NCBI GenBank assembly: GCA_017432025.1
Contig: JAFRJX010000005.1
Span: forward strand, 1 to 64,000
Length of the DNA stretch: 64,000 bases
Source: Candidatus Saccharimonadota bacterium
GTDB lineage: Bacteria > Patescibacteriota > Saccharimonadia > Saccharimonadales > Saccharimonadaceae
Reading direction: 5' to 3'
The notes under the pieces are model-generated. The model searched no databases. It saw only the letters and a list, made by a program, of their open reading frames with translations, and was not told the DNA's origin. The position numbers and the translations under genes are program-made. Numbering within the stretch: the first letter of the stretch is position 1; each line of letters starts with the position of its first letter. Positions 50,484 through 58,328 of the stretch are shown piece after piece.

Positions 50484-50559
50484 CTGGGTGTAGCACAGTT
50501 GGTAGCGCGCGACTTTTGGGAAGTCGAGGTCGCAGGTTCAAGTCCTGTCACCCAGACCA
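50484..50559 (+). tRNA. tRNA-Pro (anticodon TGG)
   Basis: Acceptor stem CTGGGTG/CACCCAG, anticodon stem CGACT/AGTCG with loop TTTGGGA, GGTTCAA in the T arm, discriminator A, and an encoded CCA. It reads CCN codons. The 3' end takes part in a trailer hairpin (50555-50618). Confidence 0.95.
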
Positions 50560-50649
50560 TTAGGACATGAGTAAAAAGAAAATGCTTGCATTTTCTTTTT
50601 TGAATGTCCGTAATGGTCTTTTGCTTTTGCGAAGCAAAAGCAAGACCAT
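50555..50649 (+). other. Two overlapping trailer hairpins after tRNA-Pro(TGG)
   Basis: GACCATTAGGACAT (50555-50568, starting inside the tRNA 3' end) pairs with ATGTCC-G-TAATGGTC (50604-50618) around an inner 13-bp stem of AAAAAGAAAATGC type. TAATGGTC can instead pair downstream: ATGGTCTT...GCTTTTGC (50613-50630) with GCAAAAGCAAGACCAT (50634-50649). The two stems exclude each other. A role in tRNA 3' processing or termination is possible. Confidence 0.55.
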
Positions 50650-50682
50650 ATCTCTATAATGTGTTATAATATACTTACACTT

Positions 50683-50758
50683 CAGGGTGTGGCGCAGTTG
50701 GTAGCGCGCAGCGTTCGGGACGCTGAGGCCGTCGGTTCAAGTCCGATCACCCTGACCA
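50683..50758 (+). tRNA. tRNA-Pro (anticodon CGG)
   Basis: Acceptor stem CAGGGTG/CACCCTG, anticodon stem CAGCG/CGCTG with loop TTCGGGA, GGTTCAA in the T arm, discriminator A, and an encoded CCA. It reads CCG codons. A TATAAT (50665-50670) lies 12 bases upstream, a second at 50655. It is in tandem with the TGG isoacceptor. Confidence 0.95.
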
Positions 50759-50759
50759 T

Positions 50760-50779
50760 ACGGCTTAGGCCGTTTTTTT
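50760..50779 (+). terminator. Terminator of tRNA-Pro(CGG)
   Basis: ACGGC-TTAG-GCCGT followed by T runs. It reaches the stop codon of the convergent 107-aa gene. Confidence 0.75.
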
Positions 50780-51101
50780 ATATTCCAAGCGCTTCGTCAG
50801 ATAAAGCCGAGCTACCAAATGGCTTCTCGTATTCTTCGATATTCTGCATTACTTCGCCAAATTTCGCCGTATATTCTTTCAATACTTCTTCGGTAAATTC
50901 ACCCGACTTATCAAAAGTGTATTCTTCAATCGGATCATCATCATCTTTTTCATCTTCATCCGGCAAAAAACCTGGCCTCGAACGGTCCAGATAAATGTCG
51001 CCAGAATTATGGTAAATCGCTAGTGAAATACCCGTCGTCGCGAGCGCAATTAATGCCGATGTGATACCTAGGATTATCAATTTTCTTCCACCCTTCGACA
51101 T
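50778..51101 (-). CDS. Small membrane-anchored protein
   Basis: 107 aa. One N-terminal membrane helix (about residues 9-29), then an acidic extracytoplasmic part (LPDEDEKDDDDPIEEYTFDKSGEFTEEVLKEY). Family not recognised. The ATG overlaps the stop of the 164-aa gene (TAATG), so the two are coupled. It is probably the last gene of the cluster headed by the VPDTG surface protein. Confidence 0.6.
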   Translation of the reverse strand: MSKGGRKLIILGITSALIALATTGISLAIYHNSGDIYLDRSRPGFLPDEDEKDDDDPIEEYTFDKSGEFTEEVLKEYTAKFGEVMQNIEEYEKPFGSSALSDEALGI

Positions 51102-51595
51102 TATAGTTTCTCCCCAATTGTTTTCACTAAATCAAGATGGTCATTTGCTAACTTATAAATGCTCTTCGTATCAGATTCCACGATTTTTCTGAGTTCCCTT
51201 GTCTTCACCAAAACATCATAAAATTCCGCCGGACGATTCTTACAATCCGTCGCAATTAGTCTTTCAAGCATCTTCTGGTATTCAATAAAATCAATCATGA
51301 AATTCTCACGACCCTTATTGAAGTCATTTTGATTATTCACAAAACTATCATTCGATAGAGTATTTTCACTTAGTCTCACATTAAAAGGCGTAATAAACCT
51401 AAGCTGAATCACTTCGTAATATTTTCCAAGATAAACCCTCGTCTTCGAATCTTCGTGCTGTAATTCCTTCAAATTCTCAATAATCGTACTGCAATTCTTC
51501 GAAATTGATTCTTTCTTGGCATCAGAAACCGCTCCCACCGAAACCGGTGCCAAAGCCATCAACATCGAAACTAGCACTAAAGCAGTTCTCTTCAT
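51101..51595 (-). CDS. Secreted helical protein of unknown function
   Basis: 164 aa. A signal peptide (about residues 1-22, ending VGAVS) is followed by a helical mature part with two cysteines (NCSTIIENL, TDCKNRP). Not recognised. It is leaderless: TGCTATAAT ends 6 bases before the ATG, inside the gap after the 287-aa gene, so it can be expressed apart from the surface-protein genes upstream. Confidence 0.65.
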   Translation of the reverse strand: MKRTALVLVSMLMALAPVSVGAVSDAKKESISKNCSTIIENLKELQHEDSKTRVYLGKYYEVIQLRFITPFNVRLSENTLSNDSFVNNQNDFNKGRENFMIDFIEYQKMLERLIATDCKNRPAEFYDVLVKTRELRKIVESDTKSIYKLANDHLDLVKTIGEKL

Positions 51596-51601
51596 ATCTA
51601 A

Positions 51602-51607
51602 ATTATA
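51602..51607 (-). promoter_or_regulatory. -10 box of the 164-aa gene (leaderless)
   Basis: Extended -10 TGCTATAAT on the minus strand, ending 6 bases before the ATG at 51595. Confidence 0.7.
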
Positions 51608-51615
51608 GCACGAAC

Positions 51616-52479
51616 TTAACTCTTGCTGATGTTATCTAAGACCAAATGCCCGTCAAAGTATGAAAACTTCATTTTATAAACAGGCACTTCATCGGTGAAC
51701 TTTTCAATCAAAACCTTCACATTGTATTCATCCATTGATTCGGCAATTCCACTTCCAGACACCTCGATACAGTATTGTTCTTCTTTGTCTTCTTCTTCCT
51801 TGCTATCAGCCGCCGCTTCACATGTCGGCAACACGTCGTGATAGACTTCAACTACTAAACCATCATCCGTATAATCCGCCTTCTTGACCACCGTAAACAT
51901 GCCCGAGCCCGCACCACCACCGTTGAATGGCTTCACTATATATTCATTACTACTTTCCGTATATTCAAAAGTATCACCGTGTGAAACCGCATAGTTTTGC
52001 TTTGGCACGCTCGTGCTAAGCTTAAACAATCTCTTGTAAGCCTCATCTAATCCGGAATAAGCCACCTTATAGCTAATTACACCTTGAGCCTCCGTGGTTG
52101 TAATACTGGTCGGACGTACATTCTGATATGCAATTTCAATCTTCGCTTCATCTGTCAAACCGTATTCAAACACCGTGTTTAAATAATTAAATGTCCCGAT
52201 ATACGGCTTAATAATTGAGCGTGCTACTTCCTTTGAAATTGTTTTAACTTCCTTCGTTTCCGTACAGCCGGTACCTTTAGCTTCTTCAACTGCCTTCGCG
52301 CATTCGGCTTTCGCCTCCTCAACTTCACTATTTCTCGCCATCATCTCGTAAACGCCAAAGATTACACCGGCAATTGCCGCGATGAATAACATTATTCCCA
52401 TCGCAATTACTAAACCGAATTTATTCCCCTCTTTCTTCGGCCCACTATATCCGCGCATCATTATCTCTTCAGGTTGCAT
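51616..52479 (-). CDS. Membrane-anchored protein of unknown function
   Basis: 287 aa. One membrane helix (about residues 22-46), then an extracytoplasmic alpha/beta domain with cysteines (KAECAKAVEEAKGTGC, LPTCEAAADS, QYCIEV) and a late YKMKFSYFDGHLVLDNI strand pair. Not recognised. It starts 8 bases after the VPDTG surface-protein gene with AAGGAGG inside that gene's last codons, so it is its operon partner. Confidence 0.65.
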   Translation of the reverse strand: MQPEEIMMRGYSGPKKEGNKFGLVIAMGIMLFIAAIAGVIFGVYEMMARNSEVEEAKAECAKAVEEAKGTGCTETKEVKTISKEVARSIIKPYIGTFNYLNTVFEYGLTDEAKIEIAYQNVRPTSITTTEAQGVISYKVAYSGLDEAYKRLFKLSTSVPKQNYAVSHGDTFEYTESSNEYIVKPFNGGGAGSGMFTVVKKADYTDDGLVVEVYHDVLPTCEAAADSKEEEDKEEQYCIEVSGSGIAESMDEYNVKVLIEKFTDEVPVYKMKFSYFDGHLVLDNISKS

Positions 52480-52487
52480 ATCCCTCC

Positions 52488-55400
52488 TTAAAACCTTTCC
52501 TTAAAATAATTCTTACGTCTTCCAAAATAGATAATTATTCCAATCACACTAACGGCACCAGTTAATGAACTTGTCACTAGAACTACGCTTCCACCATCAT
52601 TCGTGTAGCTACCCGTATCCGGTACAGCAATATCTTCTTCATCGTCATCATCACCTGGCTGTGGATCTGGATCGACTGGAGGGTTCGGGTCGACTGGAGG
52701 ATCTGGATCTACTGGAGGGTTCGGGTCGACTGGAGGATCTGGATCTACTGGAGGGTCCGGGTCGACTGGTGCATCCGTAATTGTAAAGTTCGTTTCTACT
52801 GCAACACCATTATTATAATTCGCTCTTAAAGTATGTCCACCCGTCGAAAGATTCTTCAAATATGCATTCTTTAGCGAAATTATCGTGCTTCCAGTCGTTA
52901 CAGTATAGTTGCTGGCGTTCAACGCACTTCCATCCACTAATACTTGTGTCAGTTCAAAGCGAGGGAAATTAATTCTCACCGTAATCACACCAGTCTCATC
53001 TTTTCTAAACGAATTCGAAGTCTGCCAATTCACCGCTCCATCTCTAAAGATTGGATAAAGCATTACCTCTGTTTCGCCCACCGTGAATGTGAAAGTACTA
53101 CCCGGCATCGACGACGCAATCTCGGAACCTTCTTCTCTTGTATACCCAAAGAAATAGCTACCACTCTCGGTCGGCGCAACTGCTGGGATCGTCACCGAAC
53201 AAGCAGTGCTTGCGCTAGTCGATTCGCAAATTTGAACTGGTTTAATATCGTTATAAAATCTTAGTGTATAAGTCTGGAGATATGATTCCTCCACCACGAA
53301 TGTGTCACTCTTACTGTGTCCACCAGTAAACTCAAGTGTCAAAGTATGGTTGCCGTTTTCAAGTCCACGCACATAATCACTATTAATCGTGACCACAACC
53401 TGATTCGGAGCAATCGTATATTGTGAACTCGTTAGTTGGTTGCCATCAATCAATACTCTCTGGAAAATGCTCCGGTCAAAATGCATGGTTACTACTAAAC
53501 TGCTAGCCTCGCTTTTGTCAAAATGATTGCCATAAGTCCAGCTCATTGTATTGTCAATAAAGATTGGGTAAAGCGTCACATTAACTACATCAACCTCAAA
53601 ATCGAATGTATCCCCCGGTTGATAATCCGCTACGTTCGAGTCAGGAACTTCGGCATAACCAAAGAAATCGTGACCAGACTTAGTCGGTGCCGTTGACGGA
53701 ATCGTCACCGAACAGGCTTCATTTTCATCGATGGATTGGCAGGTTTGCGTCGCTGCCACGCTTTCATCAAAGCTTAGTGTGTAAACTTGTATGTACGAAT
53801 CAACAATCGTGAACGTCCCGCTTTTGCTGTGATTATCCGCAAATACAAGCGTCAAAGTATGTTCGCCATCACTCAGTGATTCTAGAAAATCATTATCAAG
53901 CGTCACAATTACATCTTCATCATCAATTAAGTATTCGGAAGCTGAAAGCTCAACATTATCTACCAATACTCTTTCAAATGTATCTCGATCAAAGTTCATG
54001 CTTACAGTTAAATTATCGCCGGACTCTCTTGTATATATATTATCTTCATCCCAAGTCATCGTATTATCAATGAAAATTGCGTATAGCATTTTACTTACCG
54101 TCTGAGTTGAAAATGCATATTCATCGCCCGGTTGGTAAGCTGCTACAGTCGAACCGGATTCTTCAGCATAACCAAAGAAATCGTAACCCGCTTTGGTTGG
54201 CGCCGTCGCCGGAATCATCACCGTACAAGCCTCGTATTGATTGACTGGCTGGCAAGTCTGTCTTGTAACCTCATCGCCACCATAAGTTTCAAAACCAAGA
54301 TAATAAGTCGGAAGTACCATCACGGTATATTCAATACTTTGGCCATCCATATAATACGTTACCGTGGTCGAACCATAACCGACCGCCCTAATCGCACCAC
54401 TACGATATTTTACGATGGTTTCGTCATCGATTGAAACATTCGTATCGGCCGACGTCAGCGTACCGCTTCTTTCTTCGCCGGAACGATAATGTAATACATA
54501 TCCTAAATCAAGCGCATCATTAATACCGGCCACCAGACTAGTTTTACTAGAAGTAATGCTCGTCACATAATCCATCGAGTAAAAATACTTCCACCAGTTT
54601 TTAAGATAACCGTCACTCGTATAACCACTATCGTGTGGCATCATATAAGACCAAAAGCGCGTATAAAATCTATCTTCCTTACCACTCACATTAAACCCAT
54701 CCACTGCATACGGCTCATTCATCCAAATCAAATAGTTCTCAGAAGTAGACTCGCCAGTCTGATCTTCGACACCATGGTCACGCCAATCCGTATAAGTCGT
54801 CTGTACCGCATTTGGATTACTATAATTGTACCCACTCGTCGCATTATAAGGATGATGAATCGTACCGATGCCATTTAATGTACCCGAGTTAGCATAATCA
54901 TTTAATACAAATCTTTCCCACGGGTTCAAATTCAAATAATCGTCTGTCGTTGAAATACTGATTGAGTTTTCTGCGTATGGATCATAACCCTGTCCATAAA
55001 CATTTTTCATAATGTTTTCTTGTGAATGCATCAAAGCATGGAATTGTGCATCGCGACGCGACATACTCACCGAAACAATCATGAAATTATCACAGTCTTT
55101 CGTAATAGGTGTGCCGTTAATCCAGTAAGCATTTCTACCCACCATCATCGTTTCAAAGGTCTTCGTTGGATCAGCTGCTACGACCCAAACTTGGTCAAAG
55201 TTACCACTGTTTTTTCGATTCACCAAATCAGTCGTTTCGATCAACCATTCGTAGTCAAAAGTATAATCTTGAATTGTAGTGCCATCAAACCAACCGCCAT
55301 AATACATATTCCACCAAGAATAATTTCCGTTACCATCATCCGCTGCCGCCAAAAAGTTTTCCTCGTCGAATTGATTCGAAACGGTTCCGTCCGGTCTCTC

Positions 55401-55787
55401 AAAATTCACAGTATAGTGTGGGAAATCATCAACATAAAGCCAAGTCGTACTAATCTGGTTAATGTAGCCATGCGAAGATTCCATAATATCATTTGCCTGT
55501 TCTTCAACTACTGTCTCCTGAATTCCTTCACCAAAGAACAATTCCATCGCTTTTGGCGAACCAGTCACTGAATTTAGATGCGGATTAATCTCCACCACCA
55601 AAACTCTCATATTCTGATTTGCCTGGTAAGCCGGGTTAATCACACCGTTCACCGCATTCACATCAGTATTGCTACTAAATCGATCAACTGCGAACCAACC
55701 AAAAAACACCAGCACCAGAGCGCTCATCGTCAAAAAGACATACTTTTTGAAATGATTCACACGAAAGCCTTTAAAATATCTTTTCAT
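52488..55787 (-). CDS. Wall-anchored repeat protein with VPDTG sorting-like signal
   Basis: 1,099 aa. An N-terminal signal or anchor (about 14-34); a unique domain (about 40-410) with HALMHSQENIM and repeated aromatic blocks, possibly enzymatic but not recognised; a BIG2-like Ig domain (about 415-495); then three tandem repeats of about 165 residues. Each repeat combines an InlB-like module (FFGYAE...YQPGD...LYPIF) with an X2-like module (VLVDG..L..S.Y...G.HTL). A PVDPDP/PVDPNP stretch follows, then VPDTG, a membrane helix and RRK, which is the layout of a sortase signal with V for L. No sortase gene is in the window. Two small membrane-protein genes follow in the same operon. Confidence 0.8.
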   Translation of the reverse strand: MKRYFKGFRVNHFKKYVFLTMSALVLVFFGWFAVDRFSSNTDVNAVNGVINPAYQANQNMRVLVVEINPHLNSVTGSPKAMELFFGEGIQETVVEEQANDIMESSHGYINQISTTWLYVDDFPHYTVNFERPDGTVSNQFDEENFLAAADDGNGNYSWWNMYYGGWFDGTTIQDYTFDYEWLIETTDLVNRKNSGNFDQVWVVAADPTKTFETMMVGRNAYWINGTPITKDCDNFMIVSVSMSRRDAQFHALMHSQENIMKNVYGQGYDPYAENSISISTTDDYLNLNPWERFVLNDYANSGTLNGIGTIHHPYNATSGYNYSNPNAVQTTYTDWRDHGVEDQTGESTSENYLIWMNEPYAVDGFNVSGKEDRFYTRFWSYMMPHDSGYTSDGYLKNWWKYFYSMDYVTSITSSKTSLVAGINDALDLGYVLHYRSGEERSGTLTSADTNVSIDDETIVKYRSGAIRAVGYGSTTVTYYMDGQSIEYTVMVLPTYYLGFETYGGDEVTRQTCQPVNQYEACTVMIPATAPTKAGYDFFGYAEESGSTVAAYQPGDEYAFSTQTVSKMLYAIFIDNTMTWDEDNIYTRESGDNLTVSMNFDRDTFERVLVDNVELSASEYLIDDEDVIVTLDNDFLESLSDGEHTLTLVFADNHSKSGTFTIVDSYIQVYTLSFDESVAATQTCQSIDENEACSVTIPSTAPTKSGHDFFGYAEVPDSNVADYQPGDTFDFEVDVVNVTLYPIFIDNTMSWTYGNHFDKSEASSLVVTMHFDRSIFQRVLIDGNQLTSSQYTIAPNQVVVTINSDYVRGLENGNHTLTLEFTGGHSKSDTFVVEESYLQTYTLRFYNDIKPVQICESTSASTACSVTIPAVAPTESGSYFFGYTREEGSEIASSMPGSTFTFTVGETEVMLYPIFRDGAVNWQTSNSFRKDETGVITVRINFPRFELTQVLVDGSALNASNYTVTTGSTIISLKNAYLKNLSTGGHTLRANYNNGVAVETNFTITDAPVDPDPPVDPDPPVDPNPPVDPDPPVDPNPPVDPDPQPGDDDDEEDIAVPDTGSYTNDGGSVVLVTSSLTGAVSVIGIIIYFGRRKNYFKERF
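52663..52770 (-). repeat. Three 36-bp coding repeats (Pro-rich spacer)
   Basis: Three copies of a 36-bp unit encode the PVDPDP/PVDPNP wall-spanning stretch of the VPDTG protein. It is a coding repeat, likely to vary in copy number. Confidence 0.9.
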
Positions 55788-55843
55788 GTTTGTATTTATG
55801 ACCTTTATGCTTAAATCATAAACTACAAAAATGAAAATGTCAA

Positions 55844-57067
55844 CTAATTTCGTTTCAACATTACAGTAAATGCTTCGGATGGGATATCAATTTTCCCAAA
55901 ACGTTTCATTCTGGCCTTACCACGTTTCTGTTTTTCGAGGAGTTTAGCCTTACGATCACGGTCACCCGTGTGAATTTTTACCGTCACATCCTTGCGATAT
56001 GCGCCAATCGTTTCGCGCGCAATGATTCTTGCACCAATCGCCGCCTGAAGCGCCACCTCAAAGTTCTGTCTTGGAATCACTTCCTTTAATTTTTTCGTTA
56101 CTTCTCTACCAATTCCGTCCGCTTCACTTCGGTGCGCCATCACAGACAATGCATCCATTTTATTTCCAGCCACTAGAAAGTCTACGCGCACCAAATCTTC
56201 CGGACGATAACCATTGAGTTCATAATTAAATGAAGCATAGCCACTTGTCGCCGACTTTAACTGATCATAAAAATCTGTAAGCAGATTCGCCATCGGCGCT
56301 TCAAAATCAATCACGGCGCGTTCTTCAATATAAGACAAATTCGTTTGATGTCCGCGTTTTTCATTAATAAGATTGAGAACATTTCCAATCATATTTGCCG
56401 GCACAATGATTTCGCCCTTCACCCACGGCTCACGGATTTCTTTAATTTCCGATTGGTCCGGCAAATCTGCTGCCGACTTGATTTCAATGAGTTCACCACT
56501 ATTTAGCACTACTTCATAATTCGTTGACGGATTCGTCACAATTAAATCAAGATTAAACTCGCGCTCTAACCTTTCTTTAATAATATCCATATGAAGGAGT
56601 CCTAGGAAACCAATGCGAAGGCCAAATCCTAAAACTGGCGAATTCTCCGGCTCATACCTTAAAGCCGAATCCGAAAGTGACAATTTTTCAATTGCTTCTT
56701 TCAAATCTTTATACTGGTCATTTGAAACCGGGAAGAATCCCGCATATACAAATGGCAAAACATTTTTATAACCAGGTAACGGTTTAGTTGCTGGCACCTT
56801 AGCTAATGTTACCGTATCACCCACTTTTGCCTCACGCGTGGTTTTGAGGTTCGTCACGATATAGCCAATTTCGCCATTTGATAATTTCTCGCGCGGGGTC
56901 ATTTTTGGCGTCAAAATCCCAACTTCCAGTGCCAAGCCTTTCGTGCCCGCTGCCATCATCAAGATTTCCGCATTTTTCGGAATTTCGCCTTCAAAAATTC
57001 GGACATATAACACTACGCCACGATAATCGTCAAAGTAAGAGTCAAAAATGAGTGCTCTTGTTTCCAT
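55844..57067 (-). CDS. lepA: LepA/EF4 C-terminal fragment (domains II to C-terminal), separate gene
   Basis: 407 aa. It starts METRALIFDSYFDDYRGVVLYVRIFEGEI, which is the first strand of LepA domain II, and continues through VLGFGLRIGFLGLLHMDI, the domain IV/V region, and the LepA-only C-terminal domain (RETIGAYRKDVTVKIHTGDRDRKAKLLEKQKRGKARMK), ending IPSEAFTVMLKRN as in full LepA. Only the GTPase domain is missing; it is encoded at 57780-58328. It has its own leaderless promoter (TGTTATAAT ending 7 bases before the ATG). LepA acts on stalled or initiating ribosomes. The two parts may associate as a two-chain protein. Confidence 0.95.
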   Translation of the reverse strand: METRALIFDSYFDDYRGVVLYVRIFEGEIPKNAEILMMAAGTKGLALEVGILTPKMTPREKLSNGEIGYIVTNLKTTREAKVGDTVTLAKVPATKPLPGYKNVLPFVYAGFFPVSNDQYKDLKEAIEKLSLSDSALRYEPENSPVLGFGLRIGFLGLLHMDIIKERLEREFNLDLIVTNPSTNYEVVLNSGELIEIKSAADLPDQSEIKEIREPWVKGEIIVPANMIGNVLNLINEKRGHQTNLSYIEERAVIDFEAPMANLLTDFYDQLKSATSGYASFNYELNGYRPEDLVRVDFLVAGNKMDALSVMAHRSEADGIGREVTKKLKEVIPRQNFEVALQAAIGARIIARETIGAYRKDVTVKIHTGDRDRKAKLLEKQKRGKARMKRFGKIDIPSEAFTVMLKRN

Positions 57068-57074
57068 AAAAAAT

Positions 57075-57080
57075 ATTATA
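57075..57080 (-). promoter_or_regulatory. -10 box of lepA C-terminal gene (leaderless)
   Basis: Extended -10 TGTTATAAT on the minus strand, ending 7 bases before the ATG at 57067. It lies just after the T run of the histidine-phosphatase terminator. Confidence 0.7.
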
Positions 57081-57085
57081 ACACA

Positions 57086-57114
57086 AAAATGGGCCTAGCG
57101 CTATGGCTCGGCCC
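57086..57114 (-). terminator. Terminator of the histidine phosphatase gene
   Basis: GGGCC/GGCCC outer stem with AGC/GCT inside, followed by ATTTTTG on the minus strand. Confidence 0.75.
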
Positions 57115-57128
57115 TTCTGTTTAGAGGA

Positions 57129-57698
57129 TCAAATAATTGTTTCGTATACTTCGCAGTTTTTCAGTAGATGCAGATCGTCGTGATAGCTGCCGGACTTTGG
57201 ACGTCCTTTCAGCACCACATAAAAGGCCATGCCGAAGCATCCGTGCGAAAAGATTAGCACGTTTTCGCCATCATGTTTTTCCTTCAGCGTGTCGATAAAA
57301 TCTTTGGCTCGCTCTTCAAGCGCCGGGAGTGTTTCCACTCCATCTTCTTCCGAACGGCCAGAATCATACCGGAAAAGTTCTCGGTAATGTTCATCCGAAG
57401 CAGTCTTGCCGATTAGGCCGTCGAACTTACGTTCTTCAATCCGTTTATCAATGATTACGGATTTCTCGTCGATGCCCATTTGTTCAAGCACCAGACGGCA
57501 AGTCTCCCTTGCTCTTTCGTAAGTCGAACAGTAAATCGCGTCGAACTTAATTCCGGACTCTTTCAGTTTTCTTCCAGCCTCTCTGGCTTGTTCACAACCA
57601 AGCGGAGTCAGCGGAGCATCCTCGTCATTATAAAAATAATTCTGGAGGTTAGCCACCGACTGACCGTGCCGCATAAAAAACACTTTTACAGACATCAT
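57129..57698 (-). CDS. Histidine phosphatase (phosphoglycerate-mutase-like) inserted in lepA
   Basis: 189 aa from the ATG at 57698, chosen for AGGAGG 5 bases upstream. FFMRHGQSVANLQNYF has the catalytic RHG histidine. CSTYERARETC, IEERKFDGLIG (acid residue) and VLIFSHGCFGMAF (second histidine) complete the branch-1 histidine phosphatase site. The substrate is unknown; candidates are sugar phosphates, alpha-ribazole-like or nucleotide phosphates. It is not GpmA, being too short and with gpmI present elsewhere. It lies between the two lepA pieces as a complete unit with a consensus promoter and terminator, which suggests insertion. Confidence 0.88.
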   Translation of the reverse strand: MMSVKVFFMRHGQSVANLQNYFYNDEDAPLTPLGCEQAREAGRKLKESGIKFDAIYCSTYERARETCRLVLEQMGIDEKSVIIDKRIEERKFDGLIGKTASDEHYRELFRYDSGRSEEDGVETLPALEERAKDFIDTLKEKHDGENVLIFSHGCFGMAFYVVLKGRPKSGSYHDDLHLLKNCEVYETII

Positions 57699-57749
57699 TC
57701 GTCCTCCTCTCAAAAAGAACTTTCTATCGCCCCCAAACAGAATAATAAT

Positions 57750-57778
57750 ATTATAATACTATTATCTATATCTGTCAA
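57750..57778 (-). promoter_or_regulatory. Consensus promoter of the histidine phosphatase gene
   Basis: TTGACA (57778-57773), exactly 17 bases, TATAAT (57755-57750). The -35 starts 2 bases after the stop codon of the lepA N-terminal gene. It is as perfect as the 23S promoter. The leader is about 45 bases. Confidence 0.85.
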
Positions 57779-57779
57779 A

Positions 57780-58328
57780 TTAGGCTACAGTTCTTGGCGC
57801 TGGACCTTTTTCGATAATCTCGTCTAAGACCTTCTCAACGTTCATACCAGTCTTAGCCGAAACGCCAATGATATCTTCGCGTTTACAACCCAGTAAATTC
57901 ATGATTTGAGCGGCAGTTTTTTCAACTTCGGCTGCTGGCAAATCTACTTTATTAATCACTGGAATAATCGTAAGGTCTTGTTCAATCGCAAGATAGACAT
58001 TCGCAAGTGTCTGGGCTTGAATTCCCTGCGTCGCATCTACGACCAGGATTGCCGATTCCACTGCCTGCAAACTTCTCGAAACTTCATACGAAAAATCCAC
58101 ATGTCCTGGAGTATCAATGAGATTTAAAGTGTATCCTTTCCATTTCATCGTAACCGGCGTGAGTTTAATCGTAATCCCCTTTTCACGTTCAAGCTCCATC
58201 GAATCGAGTAGCTGCGATTTCATCTCGCGCTTCTCGACCGTTCCGGTTAGCTCCATCATGCGATCGGCCAAGGTCGATTTACCATGGTCGATGTGTGCAA
58301 TGATGCAGAAATTCCGTATTTTATCCAT
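57780..58328 (-). CDS. lepA: LepA/EF4 N-terminal fragment (GTPase domain), separate gene
   Basis: 182 aa. All GTPase motifs are intact: AHIDHGKST (G1), [14 protein letters not shown] (G2), DTPGHVDF (G3), NKVDLP (G4), and GVSAKTG (G5). The frame ends [10 protein letters not shown] and stop, precisely in the linker that joins domain I to domain II in full LepA (about 600 aa). The remainder is encoded 713 bases downstream in another frame. The ATG overlaps the pnp stop (TAATG), so this part is translated with pnp, while the other part has its own promoter. Confidence 0.95.
   Translation of the reverse strand: MDKIRNFCIIAHIDHGKSTLADRMMELTGTVEKREMKSQLLDSMELEREKGITIKLTPVTMKWKGYTLNLIDTPGHVDFSYEVSRSLQAVESAILVVDATQGIQAQTLANVYLAIEQDLTIIPVINKVDLPAAEVEKTAAQIMNLLGCKREDIIGVSAKTGMNVEKVLDEIIEKGPAPRTVA

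Noticed and set aside
52663-52770. CRISPR-like direct repeats
   Set aside because: The 36-bp units are contiguous with no spacers and encode an in-frame PVDPDP stretch of a surface protein.
55844-58328. Simple frameshift or sequencing error in lepA
   Set aside because: The two parts are 713 bases apart in different frames and are separated by a complete, unrelated gene with promoter and terminator; a single indel cannot explain this.
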